Source: Rotaria macrura
Taxonomy: Eukaryota > Rotifera > Eurotatoria > Philodinida > Philodinidae
Direction: 5' to 3'
Length of the DNA stretch: 64,000 bases
NCBI GenBank assembly: GCA_900239685.1
Contig: OENT01000115.1
Span: 112,146-176,145 of the forward strand
The translations under genes and the position numbers were made by a program. A model generated the notes under the pieces. The model did not search any database. It worked only from the letters and a program-made list of their open reading frames with translations, and was not told the DNA's origin. Positions 24,660 through 36,663 of this stretch are shown one piece after another. Position 1 is the stretch's first letter. Each line of letters starts with the position of its first letter.

Positions 24660-25595
24660 ATGTCGACAGGCGTCATCGTCGTTCATGGCATGACTTTATC
24701 TATGTCTACTCAACGTGTGTTGGCTACGTTGATCGAAAAAGGTCTCGAATATGAATTGAAAGTAGTTAACCTAATGAACGGTGAACATTTGGTAAGACGT
24801 TTATTAAGAGTATTGATCGTATTCAAAATTGCTTTTTCCTTGTACATAGACGCCGAACTATTTACAAAAACAACCATTTGGTACCATACCTACCCTTGTT
24901 GATGTAGATGGTTTCACTATTTACGGTTCGGGGCAAAAGAAATCATTTTATTGATTGAATTTGAATAATAGATCATTTCTGTTTAAATTACATTAAATCA
25001 TTGAATTAATATTTGTATTTCAATGTGTTTCTCTTTAGAATCACGTGCTATATGTCGCTATTTGGAAACAAAATATAAAGGACATGGTACTGAATTAGTT
25101 CCAAAAGGGGGCAAAGCTCTAGGTCTATGTGAACAAGGTGCAGCCATTGAAGTATCGAATTTCGATTCATTGACTAGCCAAATTATTGGTGAAAAATTCT
25201 TCAAAAAGTAAATCGATATCATTATTCTGAATTTGATTGTATTTTCTTTCTGTTGAATAGAATGCGTGGTGGAGAACCAGATATGGCCAAAGTAGAAAAA
25301 CTTCGAGCACAATTGGCGGAGAATTTAGATATTTATGAAAAAATCTTATCCAAACAGCCATATATTGGTGGAGATGTAGCGCAAATGTTTCTTTTGTGAA
25401 GAATTTCTCAATGTAATAAATTTTATTTTCATTTAATAGGCATTTACGCTTGCTGATTTATTTCATTTACCCAATGGTGGGATGCTTATTAAAGCAGATG
25501 AAAGTGTCCTGTTTGACTCTCGTCCACATGTGAAACAATGGTGGAATAAAATATTTAATCGACCTGCATGGAAATCAGTTATGGCTATGATTTAG
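24660..25595 (+). CDS. Phi-like glutathione S-transferase, five exons
   Basis: Exons are 24660-24791, 24850-24925, 25039-25207, 25261-25375 and 25440-25595. All introns are GT-AG (58, 113, 53 and 64 bp) and the phases agree, giving 215 residues, the usual GST length. The thioredoxin-like N-domain has HGMTLSMSTQR, where Ser14 fits the catalytic serine of the phi GxxxSxxxxR pattern. It also has the glutathione-binding cis-Pro region PFGTIPTLVD and ESRAICRYL, with Glu70-Ser71 contacting glutathione. The helical C-domain carries FTLADLFHLPN and ends in RPAWKSVMAMI. GSTs conjugate glutathione to electrophiles or reduce peroxides in the cytosol. Phi GSTs are typical of plants, with relatives in fungi and bacteria, and are not a standard animal class, so ancient horizontal acquisition followed by intron gain is my inference. 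The ATG at 24660 is chosen over upstream in-frame non-ATG codons because the family N-terminus starts there. Confidence 0.92.
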
Positions 25596-26490
25596 AATTT
25601 TCACACCAAACGAAGCGCATATTTCTCTGATTTTCATGTGTGTTATGTATTAGTCGAATGTGCCGGAAATCTTTTTTTTAATTTTTAAATAACCCACTCG
25701 AACACAGAGTATTCTGAATCGTTTCATAGCTGAGCAAAACGTGTTTATGATGTTAGCGAAATGAATGTGAACAATGTATCCCTATAATAACAAGTTTTTT
25801 ATATAATAGAACTAAAATGAGTTAATATATTCCATTACGCGTAAATCTTAACTTACATTCAGAAAGAAGTTGTAAATCTGATGAGGGGAAAAAGACGAAT
25901 AGGTACTTCGTTTTCTCACAACTTAGCGGAAGCACGAACACAACTGATCTGTATAATTCCTTAGCGATAGTATAATGATGGAAATAAAGTATCAACAACC
26001 ACCCAAAATCAATAGTTTCTTCAATGCTTCGTACATGACAACTTTCATTTCATAGAACGAGATTATCTTTCTGAAAGTTATATCTTTCAATCCTCTACAA
26101 GAAACACATCTGACAATCATCTGCAACAATCAAAAGCACTATTTATAGTACTCAACATTCTCAAAATAAGCATGATTGCGGGCTGAAATTTCGCGTTCAT
26201 ACTTTTCCCATAAACTACAAAATGTAATCACAGCGTGTATCTCAGAAAATGTAAACATATAACGAAATAAGGATAATTGTTGGAATATATTTTACAAAAT
26301 GTGAAACTTCTTAGTACTGATGGTGAGGTCGAGGAAGAATAGCACTCACGTGATTAGCAAACTTGGCATCATTTTGTTCCATAATTTCATTCCATGGACA
26401 TTGCACGATCTAAAAGTATTTATACACGCATTGGTAACGTACTCGAATAGTCTTCGATTTTAAAAGTTTGAGAATGCAGCTGTTTTGATT
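25596..26490. other. Intergenic downstream of the GST
   Basis: AT-rich with no gene recognised. An AATAAA-type hexamer occurs near 25983, but whether it serves the GST transcript cannot be told from sequence. Confidence 0.35.
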
Positions 26491-26498
26491 GGATCTAT

Positions 26499-27353
26499 GT
26501 CACTCTGCCAATTCCTCCTTCTGCCAGTGACCTTCTGCCAATTGGCAGAATCGCCCTCTGACGCTCTGCGAACTATAGTAATTTTTGCCAATTGGCAGAG
26601 ATGTCTGTGACATACTGCCAATTGGCAAAAAATCGCCCACGGTAACTTACGGATTACTTAAATTAATAGGTTATAATAGGGAAATATGAGAGAAGAAACT
26701 TGATTGAATATGACTGATTTTATCTTTTCAAATGGCTATGAGTCATTCAATCACTCTATTTTATCGTTACCTCTTTCTTTTTCTCTTTTCTATTGTTCGT
26801 GTTTCTATCGATCGAAGTGATTTAGTTTGTTGAATTAACGGGCCGACATTCTCTTTCTGAATAGACAACTTACTGAACTAAATTGTATTAATGTACAGTC
26901 CGACTTATTACAATATATAAATACTGGGCTACTTATCACATTTTCACACCATTTTTTTCATTTTATCCGGAAAGGTCATTAGATGTGTTTTATTTCTCTT
27001 ATCTACTACTATACTCGACTGGTCTTCGTTCCATTGTCTACTCTTAACTTATATTTTATTTTCTAAGTGCACTGAATCTGTACTTTCTCTCTTTTCAAAC
27101 GAATTTTTCTTGTTAAAAAAGCCATGTATGTGTTTACCGTCGAAAACGTTTTTTTTAATACGTAATTTGAATGAATTTTGATTTCCAAGGAAGCGACAAA
27201 TTATAAACCACAACAGAATAAAAATATATCTTAAGTTTGGTCGAAAATATTTTTTTAAGTTAATTTAGAAATTCGAGTTAATAGTGTCATAGACATTTCT
27301 GCCAATTGGCCGAAATTTTGTGATTATCTGCCAATTCGAAAAATTGGCAGAAA
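26499..27353. mobile_element. Candidate non-autonomous element with CTGCCAATTGGCAG palindromes
   Basis: Clusters of the palindromic word CTGCCAATTGGCAG, whole or half, occur at 26503-26632 and again at 27299-27351, with AT-rich unique DNA between. The stretch is flanked by GGATCTAT (26491-26498) and GGATTTAT (27354-27361), 7 of 8 identical, which could be a decayed 8-bp target duplication. The extreme ends do not match each other well, so the limits and superfamily are tentative. Confidence 0.4.
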
Positions 27354-27465
27354 GGATTTATACCCTTCGATCGACGATGTCAAATTTTAGGGGTTCACAT
27401 TTTCTTCCACTTGGTGTAGTAAATGACTACTACAATTTAGAGTACTGCAAGGGTATGAATCTCGT

Positions 27466-27617
27466 TACCCTAGCCCTACCCTACAATTATTTTTCGTACC
27501 CTAGCCCTACCATACCCTACGAGAGTCGTACCCTAGCCCTACCCTACCCTAAGAGGGTCATACCCTAGCCCTATCCTACCCTACGAGAGTCGTACCCTAG
27601 CCCTACCCTACCCTACT
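27466..27617. repeat. Left ACCCTAGCCCT tandem array
   Basis: Tandem, slightly variable copies of a unit of about 34 bp, built from ACCCTAGCCCTACCCTACC plus a GAGAGTCGT spacer. It is the left subterminal array of the hAT-type element at 27438-28832. Confidence 0.85.
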
Positions 27618-27929
27618 AAATTTAAAAATTACAAAAATCGTATACCGTGCATGACTTCAGTGTACCTTAATCGAGAATTCCTTACTGAATTCTCACGGTG
27701 CCCCTAATAAAAAACCAGGAATCACGTTAGGGAGTCCTTGGGGATTTATAAGGGGGGTTGCAGGGAGAATAAAAGGGGTAATTGCTTAAGTGACTTGTGA
27801 GTGCCTCATATATGGCAGTGCCCTATAATATGTACCAATTTCATTCTCTTGCTACTCGACTTCCTTCGAAAAATCTCTAAATTGTTAGAAAATCTGGCAG
27901 GCATTACAAAATGAGTTTAGAGATTTCTA

Positions 27930-28019
27930 NNNNNNNNNNNNNNNNNNNNNNNNNNNNNNNNNNNNNNNNNNNNNNNNNNNNNNNNNNNNNNNNNNNNNNN
28001 NNNNNNNNNNNNNNNNNNN
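27930..28019. other. Assembly gap (90 N)
   Basis: A run of N inside the hAT-type element. True length is unknown, and repeats flanking it may have caused the break. Confidence 0.99.
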
Positions 28020-28620
28020 CAATGATTTTTATCACTTACAAAAAATTGATTTTAAAAGTAAATGATTATTTCCTTTCAAAACTTGATTTTCATTTATATT
28101 CTCAGAATTGCGAAAGAAAACAGTGAATTTATACTTGCACTCCCTCATAAATCCTCGGGGAGATCTATCATGAGTCTCCAAAGATTTTTTCTTTCTGTGC
28201 AAGATCAAAAATTCGGGGACTCCCTAGTAATTTCTACGAGAGTCTACAGAGACTCACTGGGGATCGAATATTTTTTTCGAGTATTTCCTGGGATTTGTTA
28301 AGTGATTCTTGACTAGGGTAATTATTTATGAAATTATGTAGTTAAATTTCAGAAATCTGTATAATATTATACAAACAATATTACAAACAATATGAAAAGG
28401 AGAAAAGTAGTACTGCATAAACCACGAATATTGAAAACAATATCGACAAAGAACAAAAAAAGCCATGAACAACTGTTGTCGTGTATTATTGACTGACACA
28501 AAGTAATTATTTAATAGGTATTTTCTCATTATTGCCCTATGAATAGAAGATATTGTTCAATACTGCAGGTTGTCCGACGTCGGACGTGTAAACAGGCCAG
28601 ATTAAAAAAATGAAAATTTT

Positions 28621-28820
28621 ACCCTGCAATACCCTACAGTTTTCAAAACGATACCCTAGCCCTACCCTACCCTACAAGGGTCGTACCCTAGCCCTACCCT
28701 ACCCTACGAGGGTCTTACCCTAGCCCTACCCTACCCTACAAGAGTTGTACCCTAGCCCTACCCTATCCTAGGGTAGGGTATAGGGTAGGGTATAGGGTAG
28801 GGTATAGGGTAGGGTAGGGC
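28621..28820. repeat. Right ACCCTA / TAGGGT array with orientation switch
   Basis: Copies of ACCCTAGCCCTACCCTACC run to about 28768. There a CCTAGGGTAGGG junction reverses the array into GGGTAGGGTATA units up to the terminal inverted repeat. This is the right subterminal array of the element at 27438-28832. Confidence 0.85.
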
Positions 28821-28840
28821 TGCAGGTCTCTACTACAATT

Positions 28841-31800
28841 GATTCAGACATGACTATCCATGCACAGGCTATTCGCTTTTCATTCATATCAGTGGTAAAA
28901 ACTAGTAGATTTTAGACAATACGAATAGTTAATGAAACATATACTTACACGGTCTACGCTCGTATCCCACTATTCTACAATGTTTTTTCTCTACTAGTTC
29001 AGATTTCACGTTTTCTTTTGATCCGGACGGTGCATCTTATGATAGCCACGCCAAGTCTAGATAAATAAAAAAAGGACGAAGGGTATTCACGAAATCATGA
29101 GACTACTATAAAGTGTTCGGCTTCCAAAAGAAAAGATTAAGTTTTTATCAAACGTCGATGCATATTATTTCAGTAACACATCTATATTCTCTTTTATAAA
29201 TATCAAAAACAGTATTCAGCTATTTACTAGAGAAAATGGTTTTTTATTCTCGTTTGTACACCAGATGTAATTGTATAGAAGTAGAAAAATTAACTTCAAT
29301 AATTTTAATCTAGCTGAAAAACTTCAAGGAAACACTTTTCATGCTACACGCTATAATGGCAATGTCGGGAGGAACCGATGGATTTCGAACGAAAATCACT
29401 CAAAATGATTTCACATAGTTCAATATACTTCGATCTTCCATATGTGAAACAGGTATACCTATGTAAATTGCCATTCTATTCTTGATATGCATTATGTAAA
29501 GTATCAAAATAATGGATGTGAAGACATCAATGGTGAATAAAAAGAGATCGTTGGTGAAACTCCTTTAGAGTCGATGTGTGAACTCAATTTTTTTCCGTTA
29601 TAAGCTTCAATACTCAACATCTGTGAAATTTGTAATAGTTACAGTCTTCATCGCGAATATACGTTGCTATTATTTATAATTAGTGAGTAAGCGTTGTGGC
29701 TGAAAACTTCAAGATGACACTTTTAATCATTTATTATCATCTTTTAAAACACAAGTAGGTTCCACAGAAGATGAAGCTTTGTTAAACATCTTTACATGAA
29801 GTCATTTAAAAATTTTATCAGAGAATCAATTGTATAAAATTAAGTGAATCCTGACTCATTGAGATAGTAGTACCAAATCCACATTATTCAATAATTGAAG
29901 ACAACATGAAGGTGAATTTAGTTCATGACTTACATTCGGGTGTACTGCAGGATTAGCTGAAAAAATTGAGTCTTTGCTTTCGTTTGCCGAAATCACCGTT
30001 CGTCATTTGTAGAAAGCTTTATAGAAATCTCTTTATCTAGTAATACTCTCGTAAAATAAAAGAAATCATTGCAAAGCTACAAAAGATCGAACTTGGATCA
30101 AGACGGAAATAGCCATGGTAATACAAAAAACAACCAACATCATTTTCTTCCTGCCAAAAAGATTAGTCGATAACTAATCAGGTGAAAAAGAAAATCATTT
30201 TATATGAACAGTGGCCTTGTTTGATTATTAGTGCTTTTTATCAAACTAAAGCTTTATCTTGTCGGAAATTCTCTATTTGTTTTTGTTGCAGACGATTTAA
30301 TCTAGTAATATTTTTTCAAGATATTCAGATTATACTCGAAACTTTGTTTCCGACATTTAAAAACTTGAAACTGAACGTATACAAATAGAACAATTGGCCT
30401 TTATCAAAATAAATAGTAGGTAAAGAATAGAAATTTTGTTTCTGTTGATTTTATTTTATTTTAAATGCGAATGGCGCATCATATAATATTATCATAAATT
30501 AAATGAAAGATACATTAAATCACACACCCAGCTGATGCTGGAATGATGACGACGTATTTTGTTCTAGAAAACGAGTAAAAGTGTATAGAATTCTTCTTCT
30601 TTCAAGTATGCGCAGTTATTTCACTGGACGAATTGTCACATGGAAAAAATGATGTAACATAACATTGGCTTACCAAGAAAATACTAGTCAATAAATTACA
30701 TTGGAAAACCTATTCCCGTATCTTTTATCTATGTGAACTCTATCGAAGGATTCACACCGATTAGTGATATAGTGTTTATACGGATATGGATTCTAGTTTG
30801 AGTTTCAGATGCTATTGTGAATGCACAAAAGTACAGATTTTATTACGAGTGAAACAGTTCGTATCTGTGTTTATTATGCTATAAGCTTGTATGTATTTAA
30901 ATATTTACATCGCTACCTACTTCCTAAAACTGAAAATTAATCTGATTTTTTCTACAGATTTTCTACGTCGCTGTATTGCAAAATAACATCTATGTTTTAC
31001 TAATTTCCTTGTATTTTTTCACATATGAGTAGAAACCATCTTCCATCTTATCAGCCGGTGTCATGAGTTGATTAGAACGAGAATACGTTTTAATGTGCAC
31101 AAAGTTTCCATCATGTTCAACACGTCACGCGATTAAGTTTCCAAGAGTATATTGAAATGAAACATACAGAAAGTAAGGATTCAAATGTGGCAAGTCATTT
31201 TTATATGCATGCATCATTATCAACGAAGTTTTTCGATTCTTTGTGTCTCGAAATTCAAAGTTATTCTAAAGTAAAAATATTCAGTATAGTTAATCAGTTC
31301 GTATTTTAAAAATAATCTTGTCGTATAAGTTCTGTGGCATTAAAAAGTAAAACATAATTAGCGAAATCTTGAATATTTATCATAAAATAGTAAATCGATC
31401 TTTCTATTCGACATGCATCACCTCATTATTCTTTTAGATAATTTTAGGGAAACACAATTCGGATATCGTCCATGCACTATGATGAGAAATCAATAATGTA
31501 ACAATTCGAATGGTTCATCGAGTATCTTCGTTACAAATAGCACGTTAATCTTTAGAATTTGTCCAACTTGAAGATTCAATTTTCGCTAAGTTAATAACAT
31601 TTGGTGACTTTCTATAAGTGTGCTGGTCAACACAATCATCGATAATTCATACAAATGAATCATTGGGTCATGTTCCTTATCAGCGAATAATTGTTCCTCT
31701 TTCCTGAAAGAAATTTCCATCGATGCATCCATGAAAATTCGAAATATTCATTGTTGTTCAAGTGTTGCTTACTAGAAATGATCCTTTAAAAATCGTATTA

Positions 31801-34800
31801 ATTCTTCATGGTTCTTAGTCGACTCCTCTGTGAACATGAGTTTTTTTCCTTACAATTTTAACATTTTCATTGAAATAAATGAAGCCACAATTACAATTTT
31901 AAGCGATGAATCACTTTACGCTGATTACAGATGTAAATGATTTTTTTTCAACACAATGACATTTTACCGCTTCATGAGTTGGTAATAACTATACTTCTAC
32001 TACCTTTAAGTATTGAAAGATGTTGAATTTTCTATGAAAACGTTAATTACTCTTTATAAAAATACTATATTGGATGATTTCATAATAAAAATCAAATGTT
32101 CGATAATTGGAGTGTACAGGGATACACGTAGATGCTTTATGATCTGCTTATTAACTATTAATTCGTTATTCCATTTTTTCCATGAATTTGCATATAACCA
32201 ACTTCAGTGAACCCATTTACAAGGAGTTACGAAATCTATATCCTCTCCAATTCAAATATTCAATATGACTAGTCAATTCATAATTCAGGTAATTGGGAGT
32301 TAATCAATCTGAGTAAAAAACTTGTCTTATAGAATTCAGTATTCGATTTTACCCCATTTATTCTTTCTTAAAAAAAGATTTTGTTCGCGAGAATCTGACT
32401 TAAAAATTTTGTCTCTCAAATTGCAATTAATACCCAAGAAGCTTAGTAAAAACAGTAATTAATCTCAAAATAAATTGAGCTCAAGATATTGAAGAAATAG
32501 ATTAATTATTTCGCATCCTCAAACTTTCTTAGCTTCAAGCCAGATTCACTATAGTTAGTTTCCAGTGAAACACTGTCATAGCCAAAGGCACGGATTGGCG
32601 GAATCGGATTTCGTATCCTAAAATTATGTACTTCCTTATATCACTTCTAGAATTGGCGTATATATTTTCGAAGAGAGATAGTAAGTTTTACGGCGAAATT
32701 ATCTATTTTGCCATTTCAATTACATCCTTGAACAACTGATTTTAAACAATGAATATTTACAGCAAGCTTCCGTGTCCTTTAATTCAATTCATACGATGAT
32801 GATATGTATATATATGTTGGAGTTGACTTTCAAATATTTTAAAGTCCGCTACGACATACATATGAGAGATAAAGAATATTACAAAAATTAGATATACCTT
32901 ATACGTTAAAAATCTTTTTCAAAATTTGAAAATAAAGAAGATACCTTGTGTTGGCAACAGATCTTATAGGAAAAAGAACTATCCCATCTTGAAGATTCTA
33001 CCATTGCTGTTTTCTATCAGCATAATGACCTTAATAAGGAAATCTTAATTCAATATTTCAGTTTCGATGAAATTGCGATAATAAACGCCTTTTACTCTTG
33101 ATCATTTCTTGATTAAATATCGTTTGAAAACGTCCGTCTAGAATGATGGAGCGTGATCTTCTTTTATGCGGACGTTTTTTTTCTTAATAAGAAGGAAAAA
33201 ATGTTCGAATCAAACTGTAGCCTGATCAAGAAAATGAATGTATGATATGCATGAACATCGAGAAAAGACATCACCCAATCGATTTTAATTGAATAACTCT
33301 TCATTGTTTACTTACACACAAAAAGGCCATGAAAGAGAAGCTCAACCATAGATTCAAGCTATGTATGTAAAGTGTATCGTAGCAAGCTACTCAAGTCGTC
33401 CTCGATAGTGTTGAACATTGCTTCCCAAATAATGGCATATTTAATGGTAGTGTTAACGACAGAGATCTCAAACTCGCCGAGTTTCTTGGCATTGCTATAT
33501 GAAGTGAGTCGAGGTGAGACAGCATTCCTCGTGAGTCGCGACCGGGCGAATACAAGTTGATTCTATGACTTCTCTACAAGCAATTTAATTTAATTAATAA
33601 TTAAATGATTTTCTTCTAACGATGCCACTCGATTTTGTGGCAGATATCTTCAAGCATTACCATTAGTGAAGTTAAATCAATTGCATTAATAAATGATTAT
33701 ATATGAATGGACATATATATGAGTCAGTTGCAACTTTATTGTGTGATTCGGATATTAAAGTGTTTTTACCATGATACCAGTTCTTAAGAACCAATTTTCA
33801 AAATCTTTGATTTTGTTTTGTTGCTTAATCTATGCCTGCGCTACCATATAAATTTGAAGTCTCTAGCTTCACATTCCGTTGAGATATCCACATTGAAAGT
33901 ATATAAGAAATTCTTCTATGACTCATTCAAAAAGAAATTGATCCTTCAAGGGAAGAAAGAAGACCAAAAGAGATAATAGATCACAAGTTTTATAAAATGA
34001 GTTTCAACCTATCTAAAAATCTGATTGATGAATTGATTTTACTCTTTCTTTTTAGTCATTTAGTGAGATAATAATTATACCTTCAAATGTAGCTCCAGAT
34101 TTTCAAAATTATTTGGTTAATAGCTTGTAATTTACTTGACTAATTTCACTCAAACTTTCCCACGTGATAGTATAGAAAAAGTTTTCTTAGAACAAGGCAC
34201 AGTTTCAGCTATACAGTCAATAAAATTAAAAACTAATTCACATTATACTTGAAAATGTAAATCCAAATTTTTGTCATTTATTTTCAAGCAGTTTTTGGTT
34301 AAAAGTAGTCGTAACATGTATTATTCGCTTCTGAGACAACACTGAGCAAGATTTAGAGGTTAATAAACTAAAAAATTCCATAGTTCGATACTCCAATACG
34401 AAATTTTGCTTGTGTATTGAATCGAGGTTTTATGTCATGTTCAGAGACTTATTCAGGAGTTCAATAGTGCGTGAGCGTGAGTGGTCGAGTTTTATTGTAG
34501 ATATAACTAATGGTGGCATTATCGAAGAAGAAACAAGCTGAGTATGATAAATGAAAACATAAAACATTGTCTTTGCCATAATTTCGAAGCATTCTTTTAC
34601 ACTAACTTGTACACATCCAAAGTCAAACTTTTGGGCTTGAATATTTCGGCGAGTTTATATTGAGTAGTTGGGAAATTTTTCAGGGCTGCTCAAAAAAGGA
34701 TGGAGAACACTACGTATGGCATAGATTCTCTCTAAACTCAACTTCATTTTTTTTAATCCACCGTACAAAAAAGTTGCAAAAAACTCATATGTATATTCGA

Positions 34801-35673
34801 GTTAGTCCTGTCATTTTATTTCATGAAATCCTATGTGAGTTTAGCAAAACACCTTGCCTGTGAAAGTATCTATGTTCGTTCATACGGAAAGATAAAGCGC
34901 AAACAGTGATCAGAAATACAAAAAAACATATTGCAAGCCACTAGAATGAATTTAAATTTCAAGTTATTTTCAACGATGAAGGTAGTGTGAAGACAATATT
35001 AGAGAAAGTTGTCTGGTGTGAAAGTTGCAAAGCTAAATACAACGTGATTACTTTATATTTGATAATTTTGTTCATTTGTAGTCGCCTACGGTGTATAAAA
35101 TTAAATGAAAAGGAACATAAAATTATTTTAAAAAGTTCTTCTGGAATGAGTTTGTGTAGATACAAGCCTATAATCGAATGTCGATGTTTAAATACTTAGA
35201 TTTCTTGTTTCTGTATGCAATGGTTTGAATGCTCTATAATCTTGTACCTATTACTCTTGTTTTTCGGATTGTCTTGGTTTTTTCACGAAAGCAAGTGTGG
35301 TATGAACAGATAAAACGATAGTGACTACTCTCCATGCTTGAGAAACTTCCTAACAAGACTGTTTTTATTTTCGATATTAACTAGGCGAAGCGAGTCGCTT
35401 TTTTGGCTGATTAGAGGATCTTCGGTTTCTTCATACGTTTCGTTCAAGAAACCATTGCAACAGATATTTAAGTGACCGATCATCTCTGCTTTATTTCACG
35501 GTAACGAAAAGAAAATGAATCACAATAATATTCAAAATTTTGAGAATTTGACGAAATATTTTTGACAAACTAAAGCATTTACATTAGACAACAACCATAT
35601 ATTTGAAAATAGAATATTTAAACAACAACTCTGGATGAATATTTTCATATAATGTACAAAGCTGAAATTGCTC
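28841..35673. other. Long intergenic stretch, no gene recognised
   Basis: Nearly 7 kb of AT-rich DNA in which I find no family, tRNA or clear transposon terminus. The only local structure noted is an imperfect hairpin at 33128-33178 (AACGTCCG paired with CGGACGTT). Short open frames such as 33372-33560 and 32013-32210 show no motif. Confidence 0.4.
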
Positions 35674-36663
35674 TTAGAAACAAGTTTCATTATTATATGT
35701 ATTCGTTCGGACACCTGCTGCTACATCAGTATGTCTCAATATATGAGCACGATGATACGGAAAACATGGGACTCTTTTGAGAAGCAAATCATTAAGTCCT
35801 ATTCGAAACGTGCGAGCCGAAAGAAAGTACAAGAAAAATGGTGTAGCATATGAAACATGAAACACAACTCGGCAAATGGAGAAAATCGAGAAAAAGCTCA
35901 ACGTTGGTGTGTAAATATTCGGAAATGACAAAAGTAGACCGACAATAGATAATGGTAAAATGAGAACAATTTGAACTACAACTTGAACGATTAGCATTCG
36001 TGCGAGCTGAGTTTCAGTACGACGATTATTGGTCAATGCGGACGGTATCACTTGATGTTGTTGTACATTATATATTGTTAGACTACCGAAGATTAACATA
36101 AGAATAGGTGCTACACATGAAAATAGAATAAATTGAAAGATGCCGTATGCTTGAACGAAAATTGCGCTTCCTCGTGTTAGACAACCAAGAGTATCATTGG
36201 CACTTATATTAGCCGTTACGAATGATATAATGAATAAAAGTGAAAAAAATACGGTCAGACTAAAGATCAACCATTTAGCTGTACGAACATTACTGAAATG
36301 GCGTCGTCGTATACTTGATGAACTGCCACACCATCGATCGATTGACGCAAGTACAATGAATGATGGCGATAGTGCTGATAGAAGAGTACCAAAATAAGTA
36401 ATTAATTTACACGAGACTACCGATTGGCTAGTTATGTGCAATTTATAACCATCACCGAGAAGACTAACGACAAGAATCGTACTTGAATAGATTAGATTAT
36501 TGATGGAAAGTGCCAAGAAGTAAAGAGAACATGCATGTTTTCGTATTTTATATTGGCTAAGTACAGCAATGTTTAAAATATTGCCAATAAAACTAACGAA
36601 GACAATCACAGGAAGTACTATTTTAGTTAATTGCAGACTAATGTAGTCAACTAGATCAGTCAT
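35674..36663 (-). CDS. Rhodopsin-like (class A) GPCR, paralog 1
   Basis: An intronless 329-residue seven-helix protein. TM1 has the GN pair (FIGNILN). TM3 starts after the conserved Cys (SCKLITYF) and ends in DRW, a variant of DRY. TM4 has the conserved Trp (AKWLIF), TM5 a Pro (VAPILMLIFG), and TM7 ends ATPFFLYFLSARTFR in place of NPxxY. TM2 lacks the usual LAxxD, reading FLALSINNLI. By family it is a plasma-membrane receptor coupling to G proteins, with ligand unknown. It is a paralog of 46344-47258 in the same orientation and shares near-identical DNA blocks with it. The ATG follows directly on AT-rich leader. The extra C-terminal tail (25 residues longer than the paralog) is polar and ends in NNETCF. 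Confidence 0.88.
   Translation of the reverse strand: MTDLVDYISLQLTKIVLPVIVFVSFIGNILNIAVLSQYKIRKHACSLYFLALSINNLIYSSTILVVSLLGDGYKLHITSQSVVSCKLITYFGTLLSALSPSFIVLASIDRWCGSSSSIRRRHFSNVRTAKWLIFSLTVFFSLLFIISFVTANISANDTLGCLTRGSAIFVQAYGIFQFILFSCVAPILMLIFGSLTIYNVQQHQVIPSALTNNRRTETQLARMLIVQVVVQIVLILPLSIVGLLLSFPNIYTPTLSFFSIFSICRVVFHVSYATPFFLYFLSARTFRIGLNDLLLKRVPCFPYHRAHILRHTDVAAGVRTNTYNNETCF

Larger units (their letters stand above)
27438..28832. mobile_element. hAT-type element with ACCCTA subterminal arrays, about 1.4 kb
   Basis: A perfect 8-bp direct repeat CTACAATT (27430-27437 and 28833-28840) brackets the element. Its ends are TAGAGTACTGCA and, on the other strand, TAGAGACCTGCA. Dense arrays of ACCCTAGCCCTACCCT words lie inside both ends, and the right array flips orientation near 28768. 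The centre is AT-rich, contains an assembly gap and shows no transposase, so it is probably non-autonomous. Part of the true sequence is missing at the gap. Confidence 0.82.

Noticed and set aside
26891-26930. Possible spliced-leader RNA (CTTATTACAA string)
   Set aside because: Only a partial match to the bdelloid leader as I recall it, with no donor site and no Sm-like context.
27466-28820. ACCCTA arrays as interstitial telomeric repeats
   Set aside because: They sit just inside hAT-type ends with a perfect 8-bp TSD, and the unit is irregular and not the known bdelloid telomere repeat.
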